Shown here: in pieces, positions 36,114-45,792 of the stretch
How positions within the stretch are numbered: the stretch's first letter is position 1
How the letters are laid out: each line of letters starts with the position of its first letter
Assembly: GCF_009711205.1 (NCBI RefSeq)
Contig: NZ_WMIG01000011.1
Span: forward strand, 1 to 64,000
Reading direction: 5' to 3'
DNA length: 64,000 nt
Origin: Paracoccus litorisediminis
GTDB taxonomy: Bacteria; Pseudomonadota; Alphaproteobacteria; Rhodobacterales; Rhodobacteraceae
Program-made: the position numbers and the translations under genes
Notes under the pieces: model-generated
What the model was told of the DNA's origin: nothing
Databases searched by the model: none
What the model saw: the letters and a program-made list of their open reading frames with translations, nothing else

Positions 36114-37522
36114 TACGCAACCTGCCTCAGGTGGTCGCCCCGCTGGATATCCTCGGGAAGCCGGAACTCGCGTATCGCGGCATTGTAGGTCTCGAAGATC
36201 CCTTTGATGGCGGCGTCGACGGTTTCGCTCACCCGGTCGGCCTCGGCCTCGGCCGTGCGTTTGCGCCCATCCTCGACCTTGGTCGAAACGAATGGACTGA
36301 ATTTATTGGGGAGCGCAAAGGAGGGAGGTTCGGCCTCGCTTCGCGCGGATCGGTTCGCATCGCGGTAGATCGAGAGAAGATGGGCGAGCTTCGTATCGCA
36401 TTGATCGAGGAAGGCCTGCAGGTGCGAGTTGAGTGCGGTCTGGCCGAACAGCGCATCGATCGCCTCGGAAATCCCCTCCCTGACCTGGCGGTCTGCATCG
36501 CGGAGTTCGTCGATCGCAAGGTCGCGCTTTTCGGTCAGTTCACCAATCGCGCGGCTGAGGTCACGCTCATGCTCGGCGCGGGCCTGGTCGAGTTCCATCT
36601 CGACATGGGCATAGCCGGGGAAGGGATCGCGCGCATGCATGCCTTTCATGAAGGCCAGAATGGAGATGAGGAGACCAATGCCGACCAAGATCCAGCTGTC
36701 CATGCTGGAAAGGCCGAGAGGACTCGCCAAGAAAGCGGGAACCGCCCCTTTTATCGCACCCATCCAGGCGATCCCTTGATCGATCAGGTCCCTGAAATGG
36801 GCGATCATGAAGTTGAAGGCGGCCGCGAAGGCAATCCAGGCGAGGATTGACGCGGTGCCGAGCATCTTCCGCACCGGATGGGTATGGTGGATATTGCAGG
36901 CGAACGTGCCGAGCAGCGTGCTGAAGCCGACATTAAGGACGGAGAAGATGACCGCGGTCAGCAGCCCGCCGAGGAGGCCCTGCTCGTTGCCGCGGGAGAA
37001 CATCACCGCATTCATCCCGCCTTCGATGACAACAAAGATGATGATCAGCGCGATAAAACGCGTCCATCCCTCGAATTGCTTCGCCGGCCGGTCGAGCTTG
37101 TGTTTTGCCCGGAAGGACTTGCGATGGGCATAGGTCTCGTTAAGCCGCTCAATCGAGCGGGTCATGGCAGCCTTCCAACCATGGACCGCCGTCGCGAAAT
37201 CGCCCTGGGCCGTGCCCGCGACGATATCGACCTCTTTGCGGAACTCGTTGGCGCGTGAAAGCCGCTCGTTATAGGTTTTTTGGTTCCTCTCGAAATTCTC
37301 CAGCCCCTGACGGCGCGAGTTTCCGATGCGGTCGCGGATGGCTTCCTCGATATGATCGGGATTCGTCGCGCTGGCTGGCGGCTGGTTACGCTTCCCACGA
37401 TCCTTCCCCTCCGCCTCGAGCTTCAACTCGCGCGAAATCTTGGCCTCATCGATCTCGGGAAAAACGGAAAGGGAGTTGATGAGGTCGTCGGAACGGAACA
37501 TCGACTTCAGGCGCTCGAGCAT
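36113..37522 (-). CDS. Four-TM coiled-coil membrane protein, first gene of the ZorAB-like operon
   Basis: This 469-residue protein has a charged helical N-terminal third and about four TM helices between residues 160 and 290 (FIALIIIFVVIEGGMNAVMF; LLTAVIFSVLNVGFSTLLG; ASILAWIAFAAAFNFMI; SWILVGIGLLISILAFM). A long coiled-coil segment follows (AEHERDLSRAIGELTEKRDL). I recognise no family. Start is ATG 37522; ATG 37501 is an alternative. It leads the operon and shares a one-base overlap with the VWA-like gene. It could be a sensor or scaffold for the motor complex, which is inference. Confidence 0.75.
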   Translation of the reverse strand: MLERLKSMFRSDDLINSLSVFPEIDEAKISRELKLEAEGKDRGKRNQPPASATNPDHIEEAIRDRIGNSRRQGLENFERNQKTYNERLSRANEFRKEVDIVAGTAQGDFATAVHGWKAAMTRSIERLNETYAHRKSFRAKHKLDRPAKQFEGWTRFIALIIIFVVIEGGMNAVMFSRGNEQGLLGGLLTAVIFSVLNVGFSTLLGTFACNIHHTHPVRKMLGTASILAWIAFAAAFNFMIAHFRDLIDQGIAWMGAIKGAVPAFLASPLGLSSMDSWILVGIGLLISILAFMKGMHARDPFPGYAHVEMELDQARAEHERDLSRAIGELTEKRDLAIDELRDADRQVREGISEAIDALFGQTALNSHLQAFLDQCDTKLAHLLSIYRDANRSARSEAEPPSFALPNKFSPFVSTKVEDGRKRTAEAEADRVSETVDAAIKGIFETYNAAIREFRLPEDIQRGDHLRQVA

Positions 37523-37758
37523 CGCAAACCAAACAGTTTAGGGGCAATATTCGCTTATAGCGCGAGCAACGCCCGGCGCACATCCCGCCGAGTCCTATCT
37601 AATTGGACATTTTAGCATTCATAGTGACGTCTGGCACGTGGGTTTAGCAGATCCCCATCTCAGATTGTCGGGCTTTTAATTTCATCTGGTCACCGCTTCG
37701 CATGCGGGGGCAAGCGCGCGTCAGCGCAGGTTGGTGACATCTGAGATCATTGTGTCCC
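37523..37758. promoter_or_regulatory. Upstream region of the putative defence operon
   Basis: This is the only gap from which the four-gene operon can be transcribed. It is AT-richer than its surroundings, and on the minus strand contains ctaaaat and ctataag elements, but no convincing -35/-10 pair. An IS66 has inserted 236 bp before the first start codon. Confidence 0.4.
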
Positions 37759-37778
37759 GTAAGCGTCCGGTCTAACTG

Positions 37779-39278
37779 CTATCCGTTCCAGTGCCATGGC
37801 AGCAGTTGATCGACTTTGGTGATCTTGTAATCCGAGATGCGCGCAAGGGTATCGGCGAGCCAAGCTTGTGGGTCGACGCCATTTAGCTTGGCCGTTTCAA
37901 TCAGGGTGTAGGCGATGGCGGCGGCCTTGCCGCCTGCCTCGGAGCCGACAAAGAGGTAGTTTTTACGGCCGAGGGCGACGGCGCGCATGCCACGTTCGGC
38001 AGCGTTATTGTCGAGTTCGAGGATGCCGTGGTCGAGGTATGGGCGCAAGCGTTCTATTCTGGTCAGAGCATATCGGATAGCCGCGGCCAGCGGGGATTTG
38101 CCAGAGATCGTGGTGAGTTGCATGGCCAGCCATCGCTCCAGGTCGTCGAAGACCGGGGCCGCATGGGCGCGTCGCAATTCGGCGCGGCGGTCAGGTGGCG
38201 ACCCTCTGGCCTGTGTCTCGACGGCATAAAGCTGCGCGATGCGGCCAATAGCCTCTTCGGCGATAGGTGAGCCCTGTGATCGGTGGATGTCGACGAACTT
38301 GCGCCGCACATGGGCCATGCAGGCGACCTCGCGGATGGCGCCGGAGCGGTAGAGATCCTCGAATCCGGCATAGCCGTCGGCGTGCATCCAGCCGCGGAAG
38401 CGGGCAAGGTGATCCTTGGGGTGCTGGCCTTTCCGATCTCCCGAGAACCGATACCAAGCCGCCGGTGGCGCGGTGCCTTCCCACGGCCGTTCGTCGCGGG
38501 CATAGGTCCAGAGGCGTGCCGTCTGGGTCTTTCCGGTGCCGGGGGCCAGCATGCTGACCGGCGTATCATCGGCGAAGATCGCCTCAGCCGACAGGACATG
38601 TCGACCGATGGCCTCGGCCAAGGGTTCCAGCAGGGCCGTGCTCTTGCCGACCCAGTCGGCCAGCGTGGAGCGATCCAGGTCAAGACCTTCGCGCTCGAAG
38701 ATTTGGCTTTGGCGGTAGAGCGGCAAGTGGTCGGCATACTTGCTGACCAAGACATGGGAGAGGAGGCCCGGTCCCGGGCGACCGCGCTCGATCGGGCGCG
38801 AGGGCAGTGGTGCCTGGGCGAACCGTTCGCAGCACGAGCAGGTCAGCCGAGGGCGGACGATCCGGTTCACGATGAAGCGCCCGGGGACGTATTCCAGCTC
38901 TTCCGTCACATCTTCCCCGATCCGGCGCAGGCAGCCGCCGCAATCGGCACAGGCATCGGAGCCAGGGGTCAGTTCCACTTCCATTCGCGGGATATGATCC
39001 GGGATCGGACGACGCTTGGGTTTGTCCTTCTCCTCGATGTCGGGCAGCTTCATCCGCGCCGTCATCGCGGCGGCAGCGATCTCGCTGGTCTCAAGGGCAA
39101 GCTGAAGCTGTTCCGCCGTCTCGGATGATGCCCCGAACCGATGGGCGCGGTGCCCGGCCAACTGATGCCGCAGCTTCTCAATCAGGATCGCTTGCGCCTT
39201 CACCTCGGCCAGAAGCCGCGCGGTGAAGCTGCGCAGCTCCTCGGGGTCTTCCGGCAGGGTGAGGGTTTGATCGAGCAT
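37779..39278 (-). CDS. tnpC: IS66 transposase TnpC
   Basis: This 499-residue DDE transposase has an N-terminal coiled coil (LTARLLAEVKAQAILIEKLRHQL), a zinc-binding block (CADCGGCLRR), and the IS66 core with SAEAIFADDTPVSML, WMHADGYAGFEDLY and ILELDNNAAERGMRAVALGRKN. The C-terminal IS66 motif (FVGSEAGGKAAAIAYTLIE) is present. It cuts and joins the element's ends together with TnpA and TnpB. Confidence 0.97.
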   Translation of the reverse strand: MLDQTLTLPEDPEELRSFTARLLAEVKAQAILIEKLRHQLAGHRAHRFGASSETAEQLQLALETSEIAAAAMTARMKLPDIEEKDKPKRRPIPDHIPRMEVELTPGSDACADCGGCLRRIGEDVTEELEYVPGRFIVNRIVRPRLTCSCCERFAQAPLPSRPIERGRPGPGLLSHVLVSKYADHLPLYRQSQIFEREGLDLDRSTLADWVGKSTALLEPLAEAIGRHVLSAEAIFADDTPVSMLAPGTGKTQTARLWTYARDERPWEGTAPPAAWYRFSGDRKGQHPKDHLARFRGWMHADGYAGFEDLYRSGAIREVACMAHVRRKFVDIHRSQGSPIAEEAIGRIAQLYAVETQARGSPPDRRAELRRAHAAPVFDDLERWLAMQLTTISGKSPLAAAIRYALTRIERLRPYLDHGILELDNNAAERGMRAVALGRKNYLFVGSEAGGKAAAIAYTLIETAKLNGVDPQAWLADTLARISDYKITKVDQLLPWHWNG

Positions 39279-39336
39279 GCAAACATTTTATCCCACTGTA
39301 TTCATTGTGGGAATCATTGATTGCAGGGCTGGTGGA

Positions 39337-39684
39337 CTATCCCGCTGCCAAGGGGCGCCACGTCCGTTCCGGGGCCCGCCAGTCGATCCCCTCCAAGAGC
39401 ATCGATAGCTGCGCCGGTGTCAGTGCGACCTTGCCCTCCTTGGCCGCGGGCCAGACGAACCGGCCCTTCTCCAATCGCTTCAGGAACATGCAGGCCCCCT
39501 GGCCATCCCACCAGATCACCTTGACCAAGTCGCCGCGACGGCCGCGGAAGACGAACAGATGCCCGGCGAACGGGTCCTGCTTCAGCACCGCCTCGGCCTG
39601 CGCGGACAGTGCCGCAAAGCCCTTGCGCATGTCAGTGACGCCCGCCGCCAGCCAGACCCGCGTGTTGACCGGCACGGGGATCAT
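39337..39684 (-). CDS. tnpB: IS66 accessory protein TnpB
   Basis: This 115-residue protein has the standard IS66 Orf2 sequence: [17 protein letters not shown] near the N-terminus and [21 protein letters not shown] in the middle. It is needed for IS66 transposition with unknown mechanism. It overlaps the tnpA stop by 4 bp and lies 58 bp before tnpC. Confidence 0.97.
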   Translation of the reverse strand: MIPVPVNTRVWLAAGVTDMRKGFAALSAQAEAVLKQDPFAGHLFVFRGRRGDLVKVIWWDGQGACMFLKRLEKGRFVWPAAKEGKVALTPAQLSMLLEGIDWRAPERTWRPLAAG

Positions 39685-40082
39685 GCTGTCAGGCCCCGGA
39701 TCAGGCGCGCCAGGACATCAGGATCGTAACTGCCGGTGATCCGCAGCCGATGACCGCCCGCAAGCTCGACCTCGATCAGCTCCTGCGGACGTCTCGGCTC
39801 GCTGGTCACGACCAGATCATCCTTCCTGACATGGTCTATGATCTCCACGGGCAGGAAGGCGGGGGTAGCCGCCACTGCCGTTGTCTCAGGGGCATAACGC
39901 GGATCGCGCAGCCACTTGAACACCATGTTGGCGTTCGCCGCATAACGGCGCGCCACCTGCGCAACCGAAACGCCTGGAGCCGTCGTCTGGAGGCAGATCG
40001 ACCGCTTCTCTTCGTCCGACCAAAGCCGCTTTATCCGACGCGCCACGCTCGCACCATAGTGTCCACCATCTACAGCGGACAC
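39681..40082 (-). CDS. tnpA: IS66 accessory protein TnpA (HTH)
   Basis: This 133-residue protein has an N-terminal helix-turn-helix ([19 protein letters not shown], then [20 protein letters not shown]) of the transposase-8 type. The C-terminus ([20 protein letters not shown]) is typical of IS66 Orf1. It is the first gene of the IS66 operon and probably binds the ends. Confidence 0.95.
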   Translation of the reverse strand: MSAVDGGHYGASVARRIKRLWSDEEKRSICLQTTAPGVSVAQVARRYAANANMVFKWLRDPRYAPETTAVAATPAFLPVEIIDHVRKDDLVVTSEPRRPQELIEVELAGGHRLRITGSYDPDVLARLIRGLTA

Positions 40083-40439
40083 TATCTCCCACGCTCACCG
40101 CGCGGCAGGGCAGTCAGACCGGACGCTTACTGTGTCCCAGCTCACGCATGAGTTTCGCTAGAGACCCACTCGTTCGCAGCTCGACCGGGCTGCATGAGGG
40201 TCGACGGCAGCAGGTTTCCTTGCTGCCATCGGCTGTCAGTGCGTCAGGAGACCAAAGCCTTCCTGTTTCTTTGGTGACCCTCGGCCATCCTTCGTGCCAT
40301 CTGTCCTGAGCGCAGGAAACGCACCGGCTCGGGATCATTGCTGGCGACGAGTTGCGCTTGCTGTCGATGAAGCGCGGAGTCGCATCGCTGTATGGCAAGC
40401 CCGCGATGGCGGCGGCCGGCATTGCATCGGGGCGCAGAC

Positions 40440-40700
40440 GGTCATCGTGGAGGTTCATCAGCGAAGTGTCGCCCCGCTGTCGGCTGCGGTTTTCTGTGAG
40501 CGCCTCGGCGGGACCGACAAGACGCTGGCTAAGCTCGAGACCGGTGATGGCGGCGTCCGGCTCGAGACCTTGGCCATGGCCCTGATGGTCCTTGGGGAGC
40601 TCCACCGGCTCGGCGAGCTCCTAGACTCAGCCAAAGACGATACGGGCCTCTCGCTGGAACAGGCTAGGCTGCCGGAGCGGATCGTCAACCGCAGAAGGCG
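40440..40700 (+). pseudogene. HipB-like XRE regulator remnant
   Basis: In frame with a longer unconvincing ORF is ERLGGTDKTLAKLETGDG followed by LETLAMALMVLGELHRLGE and DDTGLSLEQARLPERI. This is the HTH and tail of regulators usually paired with HipA-type kinases. No credible N-terminus or partner kinase is present; the remainder of 40139-40929 holds no intact gene. Confidence 0.55.
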
Positions 40701-40929
40701 TCATCGAAAGGCACTGGCAAATCCGGGGTCAGATCTGACGAGATTGATGATGACAGGAGCGTCGTCCGATACCGATCGCGTGCGTGGTCATGGGGAACGG
40801 GCTGGTCCCGGTCAGTTCGAAACGGATGCGCGGCGCGCATTGTTGATGGGTTAGATGCCCCACCCGACGGTATCACTTCATGCCACGATGGTTGAGAGAA
40901 CTTTGGTCAATCATTAAGAGGAGGCCTAC

Positions 40930-41961
40930 ATGTCGGAAGTCACGATGATCGGCGTCGATCTTGCAAAACGCGTATTCCAGATTCACGGTGCCCGCGCAGA
41001 TGGATCGGTTGCTTACCAAAAGAAGTTATCGCGTTCGCAACTCTTAGAGTTTTTAGCGCAGCAGCCGAAATGCTGTGTCGCGATGGAGGCTTGTGCAACG
41101 GCCCATGGCTGGGGTCGCGAGATCCAAAAAATGGGTCATCAGGTCAAACTGATACCACCGATCTATGTGAAGCCGTTCGTGAAACGTCAGAAGAACGACG
41201 CTAATGACGCGCATGCCATTGTGGAGGCGGCTTCTCGACCGACCATGCGCTCCGTTGCTGTCAAAACGCAGGAGCAGCAGGCACGTGCCATGGTGTTCCG
41301 CACGCGAGAATTGCTCGTCGGCCAGCGCACACAGCTGATCAACGGCCTGCGTGCACATCTTGCGGAGTTCGGCATTGTCGCACCGACAGGACCAGCCCAT
41401 CTGAAGCGCCTGCAGGACGCACTGTCTGATGAAAGCCTGAGCCTGCCTCAGGATGTCAGAGAATTAGGTGCCCTCTATCTTGAACAAATCCAGCACTTGG
41501 TGACCAGGATCGACGGCCTCGAACATCGTTTGAAGGCTGCTTCGGATCAGTCGGATACGGCGCGGCGCTTAAAGACGATGCCGGGGATCGGGCCGATCAC
41601 GGCCATGGCGATCGAAACCTTCGCGCCGAATATGGAGGGCTTTCGTCGTGGCCGCGACTTTGCAGCATGGCTTGGCCTGGTTCCGCGACAGCATTCCTCC
41701 GGCGGCAAGCAGGTCATGGGTCGCACATCGAAAATGGGGCAGCGCGACATTCGACGGCTGCTTATCATCAGCGCGATGGCCGTTGTGACAGCAGCCACAC
41801 GATACGGGAAAACAACAACCAAATGGCTCATGGCCATGTTGGAGAGGAAGCCCAGACTGCTGGTCGGCATAGCGCTCGCCAACAAAATGGCCAGAGCCGT
41901 CTGGGCCATGCTGACGCGACAGCACGATTACCTGAAACCTGAGGCAATTCTCGCGGCATAG
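40930..41961 (+). CDS. IS110-family transposase, intact
   Basis: This 343-residue transposase has an N-terminal DEDD RuvC-like domain (MIGVDLAKRVFQIHG, MEACATAHGWGREI, KNDANDAHAIVEA) and a C-terminal helix-hairpin-helix and serine region (LKTMPGIGPITAMAIETF, LGLVPRQHSSGGKQVMGR). The catalytic Ser is in QHSSGGK. Proteins of this family use a bridge RNA encoded in the element's flank to pick targets. A ribosome site (aagaggagg) precedes ATG 40930. Ends were not resolved; they should lie within about 200 bp either side. Confidence 0.95.
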   Translation: MSEVTMIGVDLAKRVFQIHGARADGSVAYQKKLSRSQLLEFLAQQPKCCVAMEACATAHGWGREIQKMGHQVKLIPPIYVKPFVKRQKNDANDAHAIVEAASRPTMRSVAVKTQEQQARAMVFRTRELLVGQRTQLINGLRAHLAEFGIVAPTGPAHLKRLQDALSDESLSLPQDVRELGALYLEQIQHLVTRIDGLEHRLKAASDQSDTARRLKTMPGIGPITAMAIETFAPNMEGFRRGRDFAAWLGLVPRQHSSGGKQVMGRTSKMGQRDIRRLLIISAMAVVTAATRYGKTTTKWLMAMLERKPRLLVGIALANKMARAVWAMLTRQHDYLKPEAILAA

Positions 41962-42204
41962 GCGCCGAGAAAGCCCAGGGGACGTCGGAGAATGTGAGAA
42001 GATCGACGAAAAGTAAGGGCAATTGATCGTAAAGATCCGGATCCGTTAGCCATATGTGCCCAGAGAGCTGGATAGCTCTGATTGTTGATTTGGACCAGAT
42101 CCGCGTATCGCCATACCGGCCAGTGGCGCTTGAAGCCACAACTGAAGGCCTGACACATGAAGGCAATCGATCACATGTTCTGAAATCAGAAATCCCTTGC
42201 ATTT

Positions 42205-42299
42205 ATTGGGGCATCTACACATGGGTGCACGCAAGGCGTAAACTGAAAGAGGTCTTCGATAGCGACGATTCAGAGATCGCCGCCGTGGAGATGTCTTAG
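42205..42299 (+). pseudogene. IS66 transposase scrap
   Basis: The frame reads YTWVHARRKLKEVFDSDDSE and IAAVEM, matching the conserved HARRKLKEVFDRDGSEIAA block of IS66 TnpC proteins, then stops. Nothing else of the element remains. Confidence 0.6.
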
Positions 42300-42733
42300 A
42301 GCCCGGCGTCCAGTTCGGAAACGACATCATCTTCGATGCGTTCAAGGCCCTCGTCGAATGTCCTGCGCTCGGCCCGCGCCTCAAGGACGACCAAGGTGGC
42401 GCGCACCGTTCTGGCCAATTCGGTGTCGTCGAGTTCGAGAGGCTTTTTGGACCTACATTTCCTTCCTGAAGCTAAAGATGTAGCGCCGGCGGCACCTGCG
42501 CGTCCGGGATTTCGAGCACGGACCCCGCATCGACCGCTGGTGCTGATTGCACCAGGCTTCCGATCCCCTGCAGGTCGCGATTTGGACTTCAGCGCGTCGA
42601 GAAGCGGCAGGCGGATCTCGTCGGGCACGCGACGCAGCCAGTAGAGCACGCAGTGATGCGCGCGCGATTGCAGCGAAGCGCTTTTCTCTTCGCGCAGGCG
42701 ATTGGTCTCGTTTTTGAGCGCAGTCTCGATCAT
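42296..42733 (-). CDS. Hypothetical protein
   Basis: This 145-residue frame begins MIETALKNETNRLREEKSAS, continues VLYWLRRVPDEIRLPLLDAL, and ends with an acidic helical stretch (LELDDTELARTVRATLVVLE). It is charged, soluble and of unknown family. It starts 24 bp after the stop of a topoisomerase-like fragment on the same strand, so the two may derive from one plasmid- or ICE-type operon. Confidence 0.4.
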   Translation of the reverse strand: MIETALKNETNRLREEKSASLQSRAHHCVLYWLRRVPDEIRLPLLDALKSKSRPAGDRKPGAISTSGRCGVRARNPGRAGAAGATSLASGRKCRSKKPLELDDTELARTVRATLVVLEARAERRTFDEGLERIEDDVVSELDAGL

Positions 42734-42757
42734 GCGGCAGACTGCCGAGTTCCAGAG

Positions 42758-42957
42758 CTAGGTCGGCAGTTTCTTCAGCGTGGCGAGACTCTTGGGTGAG
42801 AGTCGCGGCGGCTTGGGGAATTCACCGGCGATGAGATCAACGGAATCCATCACGGGCTCGACATGATTGGCGTAAGTCGAGGGCCGGGCAATGCCCTCAT
42901 CGGCCATCATCTCCAGCAGAACGGCATCATCCATCGGCGATTCCTTGACGCCAGTCG
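42758..42957 (-). pseudogene. Type IA topoisomerase-like C-terminal fragment
   Basis: The minus-strand frame reads KESPMDDAVLLEMMADEGIA followed by RPSTYANHVE and ends KSLATLKKLPT. The piece ADEGIARPSTYA resembles the G-I-G-R-P-S-T-Y-A motif of type IA topoisomerases. Only about 66 codons remain, so this is a fragment. Confidence 0.4.
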
Positions 42958-43638
42958 CGTAGTTGCGAGTTCAGGGAAAGGTAAAATCCTTGTCGCGAAA
43001 TTCGGGTGATGGGGACCTCACTCCCCAACTGTAGAACATTTTTTATTTTTGTCCGTAGAGCAGATGAGGTTGAGATCTTGGCATGCAAGTGCCCGAACGC
43101 CGCTACGGCATGGTCCTATCTGGCCAGTTAACTTATGGGAGATGGGCAATAGAGGCTCGTGCCCGTGCCGTAGGCAGCGCCTCGGCGTGCTTGAGTTGGA
43201 GCATGTTGGCTCGTTGATTTTCCTCAATGCGGCAAACGGTCGCAGATGCTGTCCTCCCCTAGCTCAAACACCGTGCGATCACGGCGTTACCCGCCGCGAA
43301 TTTGCGAAAAATCGAAATAACCAAGATATTCAAATAAAAATAAGTGAAATCAGTTATTTGAAGTGGTTGCATCAATGCCCGAGCTTCGATAGCGGGCCGA
43401 CATGACGCAAAAATGCAAATACACGCTTAGGCGCGTTCCAAGGTCGGAGCGTGCACCACTTCTGGGCTTGGCCGCCTTAGTAGCAGGTTGGCTTATGTGC
43501 CCCTCTTGGCGCGCCTGCGGCGGATTCATCTCCCGCCACGGACAGCTTGCGAACAAGCAGTGGGGCGCGAACAGGCACGGGCGCCTTCATCCCCTTGCAT
43601 GTCGGCACTGATCATCAAAATACAAAAAGGATACTTCC
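42958..43638. other. No gene recognised
   Basis: Short frames on both strands lack signatures. The part around 43300-43350 is AT-rich (repeated aaataa) and could contain the promoter of the next gene. No hairpin terminator was found. Confidence 0.45.
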
Positions 43639-44121
43639 ATGGAGTTCACCTCCGAACAACGCATTTGGTTTGACAGAGTGTTGGCCGCCGTCGCCGCAGC
43701 CGAGACCGGTCCATCCGATGCGGATATTGCCTCTGCCCCGGCTCTGGACCGCTGGCGTCCGGCAATCTCCCCGCAGGGTCATCTCATACTCTGGGGCACG
43801 GTCTCCGGTCACCCCATCCTGGGTGATAATCACATTACGACGTCCCAGCTCATTGCGATCAATGCCGCCGCAGGGTGGGCACGAACGGTGTCTCGCTGGT
43901 ATCGGCTCGCACAACCCCTTGCTGCATTCGAGTCTGATCTCATGGCCAGTATGGGACCGAGGCCAGCCGAACCCGCCCGAATGCTCTTCGAGCTTCCGGG
44001 CTTCCAGTCGATCGAGGACCTCGAACTGCTCCCGAGGCTCCTTGCGGCCTATATCAGACGGGTCCGAGAACTTGACGCCATGGACCGCGCCAGTCGCTTA
44101 GCGGCCAAACAGACGGGCTGA
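43639..44121 (+). CDS. Conserved hypothetical protein
   Basis: This 160-residue soluble protein begins MEFTSEQRIWFDRVLAAVAA and has a Trp-rich middle (LDRWRPAISPQGHLILWGTV, then LGDNHITTSQLIAINAAAGW and SRWYRL). The pattern recalls short uncharacterised proteins carried on Rhodobacterales plasmids, but I cannot give a function. The upstream sequence is AT-rich and has a weak ribosome site (aaaaaggata). No neighbour suggests a role. Confidence 0.55.
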   Translation: MEFTSEQRIWFDRVLAAVAAAETGPSDADIASAPALDRWRPAISPQGHLILWGTVSGHPILGDNHITTSQLIAINAAAGWARTVSRWYRLAQPLAAFESDLMASMGPRPAEPARMLFELPGFQSIEDLELLPRLLAAYIRRVRELDAMDRASRLAAKQTG

Positions 44122-44462
44122 ACGTGGTTTTCCTCGTCACCGATCATGACCGCCAGAGCGTCGGGTTCAAGGTCGGCGTCGAGGCCCATCGTGTGCGGAC
44201 ATATGTTCGTGGAGTGCGATGCACGACCTGAAAAGCTGTTGTTTCCTACTTTCATGGGCGAAGAATGGCAATGTTGATCACAGGCGCACAAACTACCCGG
44301 CTCAGCGACCCGGTCGAAGCTTCCGATCGCTGTATAGCTGCTCGGCTGGGGTGCGTGGTCGTGGCGCTCCCGGGACGAAGTTGTCCCATAGGGCATCCTT
44401 CCATTCCAAAGAAAGGATCGCACCATCAAACCGTGGGATCAAGCACCTAGCAACTGGATCTG

Positions 44463-44960
44463 TCAGGTGGGATGGGCCGCCCATTTCTGACGGCCTTTGC
44501 ACAACGCATTCGCGATGGTGACTAGCTTTCTGGCGACGTCGGTGATGATGACCTTGTGCGGTCTCCGCGCCTTGCGAAGGCGATCTGCGAAGGATCTCAG
44601 GCTGGGGTTGTGATGTGCCGCAACCAAGGCCGCTTGGAACATCTCGTGCCGAAGGGCACGGCGACCACCGGCGAACGCCCTTTTCCCGCGAAGGGTCCCG
44701 CTGTCATGCGCGACCGGGGCTAACCTGGTGAGTGCGGACGCTTCTTCTTCGGTGATAGTGCCGAACTCGGGCATTTCGGCGATCAGCATTGTGCTGGCAA
44801 CCGGGCCGATCCCCGGGATGGAGCGGAGGACGGTGGCCATCTCCGAAAGTGATCATCCCTCGCGATGGCCCGGATGATCCTGTCTTCAAGCGTCTTGATC
44901 ACGCAGTCGATCCATTGCTTCAACTCGGTGTCCACGTCCTCAAACATCGCAGCGGCACCT
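44463..44960 (-). pseudogene. IS110-family transposase C-terminal relic
   Basis: A first frame reads VDTELKQWIDCVIKTLEDRI (about 44950-44870). A frameshift then leads to VLRSIPGIGPVASTMLIAEM and LTRLAPVAHDSGTLRGKRAF, the helix-hairpin-helix and Ser-region blocks of IS110 transposases. It runs to a normal C-terminus at 44463. The RuvC-like half is missing. Confidence 0.8.
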
Positions 44961-45792
44961 AGTGAATAGATGGACGAGGCACGGTTCATTTTCGACAGTG
45001 TGACCGCGTTCTTGCGGTTCTCTAAGGTCATCGATGGCCGCCTCTTCGAGGAATGACAAAGATACCACCAATCGAGGATCCGCCTCAGTCGCCCGGCAAA
45101 TACCCATGAACACAAGGCGACAACCGTCCGCTGAGGGCCACTCATTTTGCTGCGCATGCAAACTGGAGAACTGCCGCATGCCGCGCGCATGTCCACTTCG
45201 GGCTCCGAACGCCGATTTCGTCCATGCCGGCCATCATGCCGTGGCGCGCCGTGGGGCGGTCGCGGATGGGACCTTCCGGCCGTTCGCTGCATGTGCATCG
45301 TGAGGAACCTTTGCCTGGATGTCGTCAACGCGAAGGGCGGAAAGCAGCCTGATGGCGGTGCAGCACAATCTCGAGAGCATTTGTAAGAAGCCGCCGTTCG
45401 CCAAGGCTGGGGGAAATAACGCCTCTCCATTCACTGGGCGCATATTGAACCAACGCTGTCGTTTTTGCCGCAGGTTGCGTGCCTTAAAGCGCTGCATACG
45501 CAACAGCAGCGCGCATGCAGGTTCTACCTGTCCCAACATGGTCCTCTCAGCCGAAACCTAAGGGCAGTGCTTCCAAGAGTGCTTTGACTTCTAGGCGCCT
45601 GCCCTAGGGCGACCCGGAAGAGGCAGATTGACGAGGACTGGCAGCTGGGCGCAAACTTAACAGGCCTACAAGCCAGATTCTGCAGACGATCGGGACAAGA
45701 ATTCGGTAGGTGGCAGCTGGCTCAGGAATGCTGTCAGCCGGAACAGTTGAGATGCTCAGGTGTTTTGCGTCATGGGCTATGAGACGACCCGC
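44961..45792. other. Decayed DNA, no gene recognised
   Basis: Frames here are fragmentary. A minus-strand frame at 45539-45234 (MLGQVEPACALLLRMQRFKA) might be another transposase piece, but I could not assign it. No structured RNA or terminator was seen. Confidence 0.4.

Larger units (their letters stand above)
37759..40130. mobile_element. Complete IS66-family insertion sequence
   Basis: The 21-bp terminal inverted repeats begin gtaagcgtccggtct (37759) and end agaccggacgcttac (40130), with one mismatch. A perfect 8-bp target duplication, tgtgtccc, lies at 37751-37758 and 40131-40138. All three genes are intact, so this is a recent and probably mobile copy. Confidence 0.95.

Noticed and set aside
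40114..40605. 163-codon minus-strand frame across the IS66 flank
   Set aside because: The plus strand in the same region encodes a recognisable HipB-like HTH, so this frame is a shadow.
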